Shown here piece after piece: positions 13,601 through 28,300 of a stretch of DNA of 64,000 bases. The DNA is from Lumbricus terrestris (taxonomy: Eukaryota > Annelida > Clitellata > Crassiclitellata > Lumbricidae): positions 38,388,195 to 38,452,194 of the forward strand of contig OX457042.1 in NCBI GenBank assembly GCA_949752735.1, written 5' to 3'. Both the position numbers and the translations under genes were made by a program. How positions within the stretch are numbered: position 1 is the first letter of the stretch; each line of letters begins with the position of its first letter. A model generated the notes under the pieces. It saw nothing but the letters and a program-made list of their open reading frames with translations. It ran no database searches and had not been told where the DNA came from.

Positions 13601-16600
13601 CTATAAAAAAATTCTCTATGTTTAGACATTTTGGGACCGAAATACGGCCACATCGCTGCAGAACTATTATTTTGTCAATGTAAATGTCGGTGTCATAATC
13701 TTCCAAGTGTGAGTAATAAAAAATTATTTTAAAAATAAGTTCACAATTTTGTAACCCTTCACTGTTTGCCGCAGGCTTGTCATACAAGTAGCCATATTTA
13801 GCAGTGCTTGCATTACATTTTATTTTGTTCATAGATATTTTTATTAATTTCTAATGTAATAAATTGTATTTTTATTTTTTTTTAAATTTCATTTATTTAT
13901 AAATTTTAAGCTAAACCAGTCAACTGATCTGCTTTTTCAAGACAGAATATTGTTGAGGAATCAAATTCGAACAAAATGATATAGGACATGTCAATATTTT
14001 CACAAAATTTAAGAGTTTTTCTTCCTATATGAACAAATTATGGTTATATTTATGAAAAAAACTTAGGTGTGATAGAGTTAAAGAAGGCAAGCTTACCGTT
14101 TTCATCTTCTGGAAGACGAACAAATTTCTTTCCTTCCAGAACGAAACTTTCCATTCCATCAAGGTCTTCATTCCAATCATGCATCATCTGATCCTAGATG
14201 CAGACCAAATACCAATACTTGATCTTAGCTAAGATGTTGGACAAAATTCTTTCTAAATTATTGCCATCAAATATTCAGCACTCTACTCTGCTTCAGAGGA
14301 GCCACTGAAAAAGTGTAGCCCAAAACAGCTAGTGACATCTATATTGCCACCACTTACTTTTTTACTGATTTCAATTCAACAATGTTATACGCTTGATTAC
14401 TTTCTCTTACCTATACATAATATGTATATATATTAACTGTGCCAGCCCTGGGCACTTATCGCTGTTAAAGGGTTAAAGTGCTTCTAAATGTAACTGGGTG
14501 CAGTACGTGTGATCCAGATTTGTCTCATTTTTCAAATAAATGAAAATATTATATATTTTGATTACATGTATACACACCCCCACACTTTGTAAAATCAACA
14601 GAACTCCATTAGAACCAAATGGGTCAATGGGTGAACAGAATGGGCAACATAAAGACTGCATGTGTTTTCAGTCGCGTATTTTCTTCATTTGGCAAAATTT
14701 TTAAATACATGTAAGTTGCATATAACGGGACTCTCTTAAATTAAGCCTTGAACACGAAATCTCCAGTTAAGTCATCAATGCTACTTTTCAGCAGCTAATT
14801 GCCACCAATCACCAGGATATGACAGTCTATTTAGACGAGCATAAAATACTATAAGTATATCAATAGCAAACTGTACGATGAACTTCATTGCCACTCAACT
14901 TCTTAAATTTCAGTGAGAGACATTTCGCTGTTCCTGTTAACTTATGATTTCCCGGATTTCATAAGCATTATCAACATCATCATTTACATGTACATTGTTG
15001 TCATCATCATAGGAATAAACATGAATAGAGAGCTACAACATCATTAAGCTTACAGCATCTTCGGTTGCCATAGGAGGCTGACGTGGGGTGAATAAAGCCG
15101 TCAGATCCGTCTTTATCTTGTCTCTCTCCATAATTGCCTGAAAAACAGTCAAATCCATCATTTGAAAGAGTTCAGACAAGACACAGCAAAAGTCTACAGA
15201 TAAAAGGTCATGGACAGAAGTCCAACTGTAGCTCAAAATTGAAGCCCAGTATTAAAAAATACAAAAATATCTAGCAAAAACACAGCACAAACGTTAACAT
15301 AATACATGAAGAAGTGCTAAATTCAAAAAGATACAGTAAAGTACTAAAAACCCAACCCAAACACAATAAATACTACATACCTGGTAATAGCGATTACGAA
15401 AATTAGTTTCCATTTAATAAATGATTGATAAAAGAAGAGACAAAAGACAATTCACCTTCATGTCAACTCCTCGTCTCGAAACAGATTCTGAAGTACGTGT
15501 GTAGTCAACAGGTATGACATCATCCCATCCCCTGAACTTACTCTTGAAAATCTGTGGTTCAGTTCTAAAGCAAAATTTCAGTCTTCATCATTCACCTGTC
15601 ATACCCATCAATCGAATGCTATGGAAATGTTCTTCAGATTGTAATTATAATTAGCAACTTCTACCATGGATGCGCAAGACGTGTCTCATGCACAAGGCAT
15701 CAAACAATGGCACATGAAACCCAGTTTCTAATCTGATCCTGAAGTTGGGAGAAGTTCAAAGCAATGGTAAGGACTCTGGCACAAAGAGCACACGAACATA
15801 GAATTGCCTCAGGCTGCTAACCTCCCAAAGGTCCACTGGTGCTGGAGAAATGAGCTGCACGATGTGATGAAAGCCATGCACGACTGCCAAACAGTTAGAC
15901 TCAACTCCTGTAATAACTTGCTATCACCAGTTCATACTATGAATTGTAATCATACTGTCATATTGTCAGGTTTTTTTGTCAGTTTGAATTCAAACTAAGA
16001 TAATATTATTATTGTTTTTTTACCCGAGGTATTTATGATCCCTCAGGTGTGCCAAACAATATCCGGAGATATAACTAATGTCGCTCTGGAACGGCAACTC
16101 ACTCGGTAGTGCATGGTTGGGCAAAAGTGCCCCGGAAAGAAATAGCATTAAAGCGTTGGATGGAGGCAGAAAGACGTTGAAAAAGGTAAGATGTCTCTTT
16201 AGTATCTCCAGAGATTAATGTGAGATTAATGTTATTATTGTTATTATTATTATTTATTAGGGCAAAAATTTATTTGAATTTTCTGTTAGCTGCCAGTGGC
16301 GCTTTCTGTTCTGTTGTGTTGTTTGCCTCGGGTCTGTTGAAAATAAGATCGCCCCTCCCACTCCTGGCTTGGCCGAACCAGGAGCGTTCCAGCACTTAGG
16401 CCATTAGTGTTAAGTTACCGAGCCTGTTGTAGCCGACCTGCGTGTTGTGCGAAGCCGGCCATATTTCATATAACTTGTACCTGTAATCGTTCTGCGGTCT
16501 GTCAGATTGAATGTCAATAAACGAATATTATTAATATTATTTATTATTATTATTGATTGTTATCATTAAATAAATTTTGTATCGCGCGCAAGGTCACACC

Positions 16601-18348
16601 GAAATAGTCAGCAGCCAGAGGAAGATGCAGTTAGAGATCCATGTGCTTGAAAGCCAAGGAGAAGTAGTGAGTTTTGAGCCGCTTTTTGAAGGAAGGAAGT
16701 GAAGTGGAGCTATGAAGAAAGAACGGAAGCTGATTCCATACTCTAGGTGCAGAGGCATGAGCTACTTTATGCAAGAAAACACTAAAAATCACAGAAGTTT
16801 GTACATAATTAAACTTTTGCATTTGCATTTTCATTGGCAAAAACTGTTAAAATAGTTTGCAAAGAGAAAACACATTAAAGATGCAGCTACACATTTAGAA
16901 TTGCTTAAACGTTTAAATCTGTGTGCAACCTTTCAAGGCATCGTGTTACTACAGCATAGCGTGGTCGGTTGAGAAGAGCATGAACTTCCTGAGACAATTT
17001 CATCGCAGCTGCTCGAATTAATCGTGTTGATTTACGACCAATCCTAGAAAATAATGTCATATTGCCATATAATCATTTACTTAGATAATATTTTGGGCAA
17101 CTAGCTCGGTTTCTCTTGCCTAGCCCACACGACTAGCTCTGTATAAATACTTTCTTCCTAGTGAATCATAAAACCAATGGTAAAATCAAAACATGGTAGA
17201 TAACCCCCCACACAGATGGTCAAACACACATTATAAGAGTGTGAGCTGTCATTGACAGTAAATATATAGCCATTATTAGCATCTACTTGCAAAAATGAAC
17301 CTTTTGTGCACTTCAGTCTGTAACTAGTAAAGATTATATGTCAGAATTCTGTTTTTCTGACTGGTATTTTTGTTAGGAGCTTGCTTGTAGTCTTTATAGA
17401 AAAGCACTGGCAGTATCTTATTTTCCGGACTATACATCATTGCGTCATGGTTTTTTTTACATGAGAGTCATGAGTAGCAACCTATCATCATCATCATGAA
17501 CCATGGGCTGAAAGCTCGTAGGTGTCCACTGTCCAATGCACACTTCGTCACCACTTTCCACAGTCCCCTATCCTCTGCAGATATAGTTAGGCTGTATGAG
17601 TCTTGATTGCATTAGTCCTTGATGTCGTCCATCCACTCCCTGCTTGGTCTTCCTCTTCTCCCCTTGCCATCCATAATTCCAAGCATCACACTTTTTATTT
17701 TATTATTATTATTATCATTATCATTATTATTATCATTATTAATTAAATTTGTATCATGTACACGGTCACATTAAAATGTGAATCTGAGGCGCAGATAGTC
17801 AGCCGCCAGGAGAAGATTCAACTAGATTTCCTGATTTCTTGGTGGTTGAAAGCCAGGCGGAAAATAGTGAGTTTTGAGTCACTTTCTGAAGGAAAAAGTG
17901 ATTTTGAGCTGTGAAGAGTGAGTGGCAGTTTTATGCCAGCCCATTACTGTTGTGTATTGTGGCTCAACTAAATGACCTATACATGATGATCCCGGACAAC
18001 AAGGAGGGAAGTAAGGAGTTAGTAATGATTGAAAGTAGGGATGTGTGTCAATGCTGAGACCTGCTAGATATCAAGCAGGCCAATTTAAATTTTATTCTGA
18101 ATTCCACAGGACGTCAGTACAGCTGATGGAGTAGAATTTCAAAAGGAACTTGTTCATTGTAATAATGTAGCACAAGTGAGCTAAGGAGTGTTGGATGCAT
18201 TGTTGCCTGTTGAGTTCAAGGTCAGCAGCTGGATTTGAGACTGACATAACACAGGGGACGAGGACCAAGAACCATAGAAGCGATACTTTTTCTTCGGAAC
18301 TTTTGCTACATTAGGGTCGTGTCTGTTTTGCAATAAAGGAAGTTGTTC

Positions 18349-18406
<58 letters not shown>

Positions 18407-21400
18407 GCACTGACCATATGAAAACATCAGCATAGCAGTCGAGAATGTAGACGCCCTTTGTATCAAGAAGTTTCTGAGTTAGGACGTGCTGTGGAACATC
18501 AACTACAAAATCAAGAGAGCACAGAATAATTAATGAGTTAGACACTTAGATGTCAATCATCATCCTACACTGTCAATTGTCCAATGCCTCTCTTCTGGTC
18601 TCCATGGCCTCAAAGACTTCCATTGATGATGCCATTTAAAGGTTTGTGATTTAACAACTCCTACATTACAATGCAGCACAAAGATGTGTGCTCAAATATC
18701 AAAGTAATAGGTAGAATGCTAAGCAGTGAGTGAAACTTATAACCCATTATGTCAGTCTCAAATCCAGCTGCTTTCACTTTCTAGTCAGATACAGCCTCCC
18801 CCAGAATGAGAGCCATGCTGCCAATAGTGCCAGTTGAGAGCCTTTCATTAGATGCCAAACACCTGACTGTACTCAGGATGAGAATTGCAGAATGTGGTAT
18901 ATAACAAGTCACCACCCATGATGCTTCACCATTACTATGACCAATGACCATTATGTCTGCACAACGTATGACTACGGGTAGTGTTGTTTCTACCAATCGA
19001 TGACTTATTTCTTATCATTGAATAAATTTTATTCAACACTTATAAAACAGAAACAGTAAGTCATTGGTAAAAACAACACTAGCCTCATGCAGACAACTAT
19101 GTGCAAAGCACCAACATCTCTTGAACCTGTCTTCTGCTGGTACTGGTCAATTGGTCAAATACACCCTCACCCAGTTCAAGATTGCATGCTAATATGGTCT
19201 CAACTGCATGTCTCCTATTACTTAGAAATGCAAGTCAACAATGGCCTAATTCTTGGTCTTCACTGTAAAATCTTGACCGTTGATTCATGACACTTCAAAT
19301 CAACAAAGTTTTCCAAAAGTTCCAGCTCGACCATCTCGGATTTAAACGAAATGCCAAATTTCAGATCAATATCTTAAGCAGTCTTAAAGAAATTAAGTTT
19401 TAAAACGACGTTCAGAATCTCATAACTTCATAAATAACACAGATAATGTTATGAAATTTTCAGTATATTTCATCTTTGTTGTTTACATGACATGCTGAAT
19501 TCAAGTGGCACAAAACTAATAACGAGAAACCAATGTATCCACCAAGTTTGGACTGTTATATCACAGCGAGGAAATTAACCAGCGAACTGATAATTTTTTC
19601 TTATAATCAGTTTTTGGTGTTCTTTCCAAATATGTAGGAATCTGGGTGGTAGTCCTTGTGATTTTTAATTTATAAATTTGTAAATGTTGCACAAATGCCA
19701 ATTTACATTTTTTCGGGTATGTGTATCTCTTAGATATATCTTTCATATGACAATGAATCATCAAGTTAGATATCCACTTAATAACTTCAAGAACTGAGGA
19801 AGATGAGGGACTGAAAACTGAGAAAACTGACTTATTACAGATATTATTTCACAATATAATGCCATGATCTTGACTCCATTATAAACTCGCGAATGCAGAA
19901 AACTGCCACAATTGAAATTAAAATATTGCACGAACAAAACAAGACATCATCACAATTTTTGGTGAACTTAGAATATCTGAGCTGCTCTCTCCAATGAAGT
20001 AAATTTCATTGCACCATGACCTATCAAATATGATGATTTTTGACTGTGAAAATTGTCTTGGAATACAATTTCCCATTTTTAGAAGATCATATGGTAGTAG
20101 GCAATGCTAGGCATGCATACATCAGAAATGCAAACTGTTTGCATATTTTTGTAGAGCAAGTACATTAGTATCATGAATTGTTAAAACATTCTTTAATGCA
20201 AACTCAGTTTGGCCACATCGTGGCTGCAAAGTATGATCATCAGACATTCGCAAGTTTTTTTAACCATTTTCAGTTGGGTCATGGTATCAGAGTACTTTCA
20301 ACACTGGTCATTCATCTCGTCAGCATGTCATGTAAACAACAATGACAAAATAGCCAGAAAATTTCATAAAATTATCTGTGACATTAATGAAGTTATGAGC
20401 TTCTGAAAGTCGCTATAAATTTAGATGTGAGTTCTAAAATATCAAAAACGAGGTCACACGAGACATCTTTAAAAATTAATGTCTTTAAAACTACTTAAGA
20501 TATTGATCTGAAATTTCACATAGTTTCCTCTAATACCATGATAAACATTCTGTAAAATTTTCTAACATCATGGCAGATGGTCGAACTGGAGCCATTTGTT
20601 GAATTGAGGTGGAATGACCAATAAATATTCATAATAAATCCCATCTCTTATAAGCAGACATCCTAAGGACATTTTCCTAAAGTAAAACCTGGAGACAGCC
20701 CACTGACATGCTTCCCTTCATCAGTGACATAATAACCCTTATTTTTCTCCCGTGCATGCCTCGGCTGAAGTGTCATGGTGTTGGGGTAGTCTACCTAACA
20801 TCACTGCCCCTTGAAGGGGCACTATATAAATTCCTCAGATTGTACAGAAATACAACAAGGAAGGCAATCAGTTACCTTGTGGCAGTTCCAGATATCCCAT
20901 TCCCAGTCCCACTTTATATAAGACTGGTCTGTGTTGTCCAGCGTCATCCATGCTGCTTTCCTATTGAAATGAAAGAAATAAAAATGCCACGCAGATTACT
21001 AAAAAATGCTTCTTAATGTTTAAATGATTCTTTACATAGCATAACCGGTTTAATGCAAGCAACAGATAGAAACAGAGACACAGAAAGAGACAGAAATCAA
21101 AATTTGCCCTTAAATGGTCAACTGTGCTAATAAAGTCGTGGTCGTTGGCTCTTTGCTAAATGGTGAATTGGTGATCCTGCACCATGGCCTGGTTTTCTTT
21201 CATCCCTTTGGAGATTTACCTCAGGCCTTACATAGTTTAGAAACTAACTCACATAACTAGAGTTTACAATGACTTGAGACTGTTAGCTTGGAACCTCAAT
21301 ATTCGAACAGCTTGCAAAATCCTTTGTAGAGGCTGTAGAATAAAATGTATCGAGACAACTTAAAGTAAACATCAGAACAAACTGCAAAACAAACAATGTC

Positions 21401-22884
21401 AGCCTCAGATGCAAAGTCACAATTTACATGAGGTCAAGGCTCGAAGACTGAAGCTCCCAAGTCTGTCCCAGGCCTCAAAACCTAACAACACTGCAAGAAT
21501 CAACAGCTAAACAGGTAAAGAAATAAAAACTGCTGATCAAAAAAGAGGACAAATATCTATATAAAAAATACCTAATGTTTCACAGCGATAATAAAAGATC
21601 TACCTTGATCTCTTGCTTTGGAACATCTCCAATGTGATCCCAGAAGGTGCCATCCTCTGATCCCTGACTGACGCTAACAATCTCCGCCAATCCCTTGCGT
21701 TCATTCTTATTAATCTTCTCAGCTATCAACCTGCCCAAACAAAACCAATACAGAATTTTTCACAGATTAATACAGAAACTCTCCACAAACCCAACAGACC
21801 CAGGAGAAAGATCCCCTATATTCAGATGAAGACTGTTTCAAAAGGATAAATCAGTGCATGGGAGAAGTTCGGAGGAAGAAATCAGAAGATGGAACTCAAT
21901 AGATAGATAGGTTTATCATGCCACTGTACATGAATTCAGGAAGAATGCTGTAGAATGACAGTTTACGAATGCAAAGGGTCTGCTCACTATTGGCATCTAA
22001 AAGAGGCATTTAGTGTATGTAGGACCATCTGAAACAGTAAACAAATCAACTATAGCACCAAATTAAATGTTCTAAGGACATGTGTGTTCAGTACCGCACT
22101 GTATGCATGTAAGGCAATGAAATAAACTGATCGGGATAAAATATTGGCCTTTGAAATGTACTGCTATATAGAAGAATATTACACCTGAATTGGACAATGA
22201 AGGTTACAAATAAAGAAGTCCTTAGAAAGATAAATATAAAGAAAGACATAATGCAGAGAATTATGACGAGGAAACTCAGTCTATTCGGACATATATGTAG
22301 ATTGGACAACAGAAAAATAAAAAAGGGTGATGCTTGGAATTATGGACGGCAAGGGGAGAAGAGGAAGATCAAACAGGGAGTGGATAGATGACATCGAGGA
22401 TTGGTGCAATCAAGATTAACTATATCTGCAAACGATCAGGGACTATGAAAAACGGTGATGATATTGTAGGCGTTAGACCTAGCCTAGACAGGTGTTGTAT
22501 GGTGAAAGGGATGGTGAGAGGCGTGTGAGGTGTAGACTGACAGGTGACGGGTCAGTCTGCTGCCGGCCTTCACCAAAGACAGTCGTGTGCTTCTGAGTAG
22601 TTTGCGATAGTCGTTTCTATTGTTCTTCGTCATGCTATCTTATGTCGCAGTACATTTCGACGGACCTTCTGTATATTCTGTTCTGCGGACGATTTAGTCG
22701 TGAACTGCTGTTGTTCTGAATCAAGATATTACAAGATATGAGAAAACGAACAGGATTTTCGTCAACTTATCTGTCTAACTTTTCATAGGATGTCTATTCG
22801 GGACCTTCTAGACCAAAGATACTTGCCAATTACAGACATACATCCTACAATATGTGCATTGGACACCTACAGGCTTTCAGCCAA

Positions 22885-22969
<85 letters not shown>

Positions 22970-25293
22970 CGACGTGTATGTAGTTCAGATGATCCTGACA
23001 GATTGATATACAAACAGCAACCTTGCCAGGACTGTTCCATTGTCTTTAAGAAAATATATTTTTGGCTCGGATGCATTGTCCATCAGCAAAGCAGCTCAGC
23101 CAATGACTAAACAAACTATCCTATTACTGCCACTAGAGGGTTACTTGCTTCACAATGCCAGGATGGAATCAGCAACTATCAACTACAGAGCAGCAACTGA
23201 AAATGTTGCAATGCTAATTTAATTAATTTTAAATTAAAAGCATTAATTAATATTATTGCTACATGTAGAGCAGCGGTGCGCAACCTGCGGCCATACGGCT
23301 GCATGCGGCCATGAGAGGAATTATTGGCGGCCATGAATGCAAATCTAACTATAATTACTGGCGGCCGTTTGTAGATAAATTCATAAATATTTTTATTCCA
23401 TTGTTTTGAAACTAAGGTTGTGAGAAAAAAAAAAGTTCCATTTGTATGTTTTTGAGTGTGCATGTATGTAGGTATTAGCCTGGACTCTCACTTGAAGCAT
23501 GCACACAGTCGCACACACATGCCCATAAACGTGCGCGCACATGCCCATTGTCCGTCGCATGTGCAATGTTGTGCATGCATCCTAGAGGTATCAACTGCGT
23601 GTGTATCTTCCAGATGTAGCTCAAAGAACCCGTCAGAGTACTAATATCCCATACCCAGCCCCGGACAGTCAATCATTGCATACAATATGGACCAAGATTC
23701 CTCCACTAGTGAGTAGAAAGATCTTGATATTGTACAGCAGGGCTGACTGTCAGCTATGGCCAGCTGACGGGAGAGTGACCAACGAAACCTACAGTCTACA
23801 CCACAGATAATTTGAAGTAGGCTATGTTACAATGTACAAATGTATCTGTGGAGACTGTAGGGGCCAAGTGTAGGACATTCCCCCCCCCTGGACAAAACCC
23901 CCTGGACAAAACCCCCCAGATAAAACCTCCCCGGACAATTCCCCCCTGATTTAGCCCTGGCAGAACTCAACTGTAGTAAAACTCTGACACAGAAGAGTTT
24001 TACTCAATTCCACCAAAGGTAGCTAACAAACTGAGCGAAGTTCATTTGACAGCATTCAAAATGTGGACATACTATTCAGTTTAGAGATTAACGATTAATT
24101 TTAATACCCAGACAAGGCACCCGGACCGGCAGATTTTATTAAAACTACCCGGACCCGGTACCCGGTTGAAAAATGGCACCCGGCTATGCCCTAATTCCCC
24201 CTTCCAGAGGACGGTGACTAGATTAAACACTGGCGACCGTGGTTAAAATGTAGGCCTTTGATGCGGTCAACACTGACAAAAAGGTTGCGCACCCCTGATT
24301 TAGAGCTAATTTGTAATTTAGTATGAAATGACGACCTGCTGCTCGACTCTGACCTATCTCGATCTGCTTTTAACGACCTTTCAACCAAGTCTACAATCTT
24401 CTCAGAGACATCTTCCCTATACCATTCCCAAATAACTGCACCACTTATTGCTTCTTCTTCTCATTTTATTTTCCACCTTATTGCACACTTGGCCTACCTG
24501 TCTCTTGCTGAAGGGCATTTCCATCATGCTTCAAAATCTGCTTTACTCACACATATACTTTAAAAACCTGACCTAGAAAGTCAGCAACCTTTCTAATTTC
24601 AGACCTATCTCCAGCATCAACAACACTCCCAATGTCCTTTCCTCCTTGTATCAACCTCAGTCCTTATCAATCGGCTTAATGTGAATGCTATTTCATAGAA
24701 ACTGTCCGCTCTCAACTCTACACTGGATAACATCTTCTTTTTCATTGACAATGGAAAAGCCTGCCTCCCACTATGCCTGGTCTCAGTGCAGCTTTTGGCA
24801 CCATAGACAACCAAAAGCCTCAGTGTCAGGGACTGCTCTAAACTTGTGAGCTTCTTACCTGAATTAACGTAATCAGCAGGTGGATATTGAAAGCATTGGC
24901 CAACTTCTACCGCTTTTGTACTGTGATGAAAAATGACTCCAAGCTGTATTGACTACCTGGTAACGGCAAACTTTTAAACTCTTGTGTGTGTGTGTGTGTC
25001 CAGCCCATCTAATTATTTGGATGTTACTACTATTACTATTGGCATCGTTGCCTTGAAGATTCGAGGTTCGAATCCACCTCAAGTCACCGCGTAGGGACCT
25101 CGGGCAATTCCTTCACTCGTAATTGCTCAGCGCTTCGGCGTGAAACTCCGATGCAGTGTCCGCTCTGCATTCGGGAGCCCCTCTGAGTAGAGAGCTTGAA
25201 GAGGTGCTATAACAAGTGCAGATACAAACATACAAACATATTAGTAATAATAATAATATTATTATTATTATTATCATTATTATTACTATTATT

Positions 25294-25325
<32 letters not shown>

Positions 25326-28300
25326 TAAATGTGAAGGGATGGCAAAGGATATTTGAGTTAAGTTGCTTCCTGCCACATCCAAAAACTGACACATCAACTG
25401 AAAATGTAGGTTGCCTTTCTACGTACCTTGCTTTCGAGCGCAGCATAAGCTTGGACTTTTTGCCCATCCAGATGTTGAGTTGCTTTCCAGCGTCCAGTAG
25501 GAAGACATATCGATGATCCAAAGAACTACTGTTCGGTGGACACTGGCAACACAAAAAACGATGCAACACAATTGCAAACTCAATAATAACATAGCATTGT
25601 ATGACAATTAGACAAAATAATTTCCTTGGTCAGACCGCAGGGTCGCTCCCAAAACATGTGTCAAGTCGACCAGGATAGCACCTTGCATCATCCGTTGACT
25701 GACATTGTGCTTTACTGCTTTACTGCATATTACAATCATTTCTCTGGTCTTTGTTGTGTTGCTTTAACAGTTATTGTCACTGGCCGAATGTGCAATATAA
25801 GCAATTCTTCTGTACTTTTTTAGGTGAAGGTATGCAGCAGACGGAGGGGCAACCCTGCTAGAGGAACGAAATTGATCCGTTTGGCTTTACCCTTTGACAC
25901 ACATGAACTGTTACATGAAAATGGACTTTTTTAATAAAGCTTATGATTGAAAAAATTGATTTGAGTTCCTGTGCGATTAAATGTCGTATGATGCTGGTCC
26001 AATCACAGAACTTGAACGACACGACTAGCACTGAAGAAGGCTAGTCTAGATTCAATCATTCATTCATTCTGAGAATTTATATAGCGCCTCTTCAAGATAT
26101 CTACTCAGAGGCAGTCTCTGCAATAACTAGCCGAAATGATGTTTAGAGTCATAGCAAGCGAAAAATAACAACAAGACTTTGCAAAACAAAACACAGTAAG
26201 CTGAAAGTGTCACCAGTGGCAAGCCCTCGCAAACACATAGAATTAACCATCAGATTCCCGTAGATAGCTGGTAGATGACGTGGTTGATCTCTGGTAGGTG
26301 GTAGATGACACCCGTCTGGCTAATCGACGATGCTCAAACAAGGATGCGTGTAAGAGAAGGCATTCGTCGCTTGTCGGTCGGTAGTTGGAAGCACCGCCGG
26401 TGACAACAGTCGAGGTCACTCCACTGACCTGCGTGAGCCATCCTCCAGCGAGATGTAAACATCAGCTAGCAGCGGCATACACGCACGGTGTATGGTACGA
26501 TGGCTGTGCTCAGTGTGCTGCCTGTGCAGTCACGTGGCCAAGTAAACTTGCAACAAAAACCTTCTAACGAGCGTAAAATCCTTGAGAAATACAACAAAAA
26601 GTCCAATACGCGAGTCTAGAAGCAGTAAACTCCAGTTTGTCTGAAATAACTGCAAATTCTGCATTATGATGAAATAGTCCGTCGAAATGACAGAGAGGTC
26701 GGTAAACGACCACATGCATGCCGCTGACCTGCGCAGACTAATGTGACACAGGTTAGAAACCATATATCAAACTTTGCTGACTGACAGGTCACATAAGAGG
26801 CAATTGATGCTACGATTTTCATTGAAACATTTAGCAGCAGAATCTTAAGCATGTTTTGCATTTACATCAACATGAAGGAAGACATTAATGAATAGATCGA
26901 ATGGTTTAAATAAGGTGAAGTCTACTGACCACATCCATCGTCAGCACTTGTTGACCAGTTATGCGGTAAAGACGAATGTTATGCGCCTACAAGAAACAAC
27001 TTCATAAGTTGGCAAAGATGGCAATGTAATGCTGCGTCAATTCTTTATTCCCATATATATATTATATATACATACATAAATATATAATATATAATACCAG
27101 CAAACGTACAGCATTTCTCAAATCAAGATATGAAATCGATTACAGCATCACAATCACCCATCGTAATCTAAATCCAAAGCTAATATGACCAGCCATAACT
27201 CAAAGCCAGAGATAAAAAGTATAAGAACAGTGTAAACCATAACTAGAACTCGTCTAGCCTTCTTAAGTATTGGGGTCATGTCGTTGCATTTAACTATTAT
27301 TGTTCTTCGAAACTTCTCAGTGAATCTGGAATACTCTGCAGCCCTTTGTTAATGACATTAATTCTGCATGTGACTATATGGCTGTCTCTAAACTTTTTGG
27401 GTTGTGGTGGACACTGGTGGTGTAGGGGTATGTTCGGTGCCTTGGAGCCAGAAGGTTGCCAGTCCGAATCCATCTCAAGCCACAGCATAAGGACCCTGAG
27501 CAAGTCCTTCACTTGCAATTGCTCATGCGCTTCAGCGTGAAACTCCGAATCAGTGTCCGCACAGTAGTCGAGAGCACCCCTGAGTGGTGATCTTGAAGGG
27601 GCACTGTAACAAGTGCTCATACATACATACTGCACATACGTACGCAGTTACGCACCTACGTACGTACATACATACATAAACTCTTAATGATGTGCACATT
27701 TTTTTCAGCTGTTTGATGGCCACATGTTGAGTGCCTCTGAGAGACTCTTACATGGTGCTTTATAAATGTCTTGCTACATTACATTACATTTTACACTATT
27801 CAGTATACATTTTCTAGCTGTCTAACCAAGCCTCAATTAAGATCAGTCAGATAGTCTTCTCTGTAAGCTACACAAAATGTGCTGCACTGGCATAAGTATC
27901 AATCATCAATTCAGTTTTAGCCGCAGCATAAAAGCTCTTTTCGCAAGTGTTTAAAAACCATTCTCATTGATTGTGGTTTGTGGTGTCAGGTCTGAGGAGT
28001 TGTTCCTGAAGTGGCGCTATATAAATTCACAACTATAATTGCAATAAAACACCTTTTCTATCCTACACACAAGATTTAAACTCTTGGCATATGAGTCTTC
28101 AGACTAGCATACATCAATTTTTTACAGAGACAACAATGCTACGCAAAGACAATAACCAGTTTTATTATGACTCAACAACAAAATTATCAATTTATATGGC
28201 ATAAGAGGCATAAGAGGACTGGCCTAGTTAGCTACACCAGTAAGCGAGAGCGGCATTCGTCTGTTGGTTGCAACAGACTGTGGTTCAAGCCTCGGGCTGG

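Noticed and set aside
18181..18545. Poly-tyrosine and poly-isoleucine ORFs
   Set aside because: They come from the (AAT)n microsatellite; the real coding part is FLII exon 21 (18415-18502).
22867..23076. Poly-histidine protein on the minus strand
   Set aside because: Translation of the (GAT)n microsatellite at a LINE 3' end.
25113..25569. Poly-D, poly-M and poly-S ORFs
   Set aside because: Microsatellite translations; only 25426-25542 is coding (FLII exon 18).
27420..27480. A tRNA gene
   Set aside because: A- and B-box-like words are present, but no cloverleaf; the unit is repeated with a SINE body at three sites.
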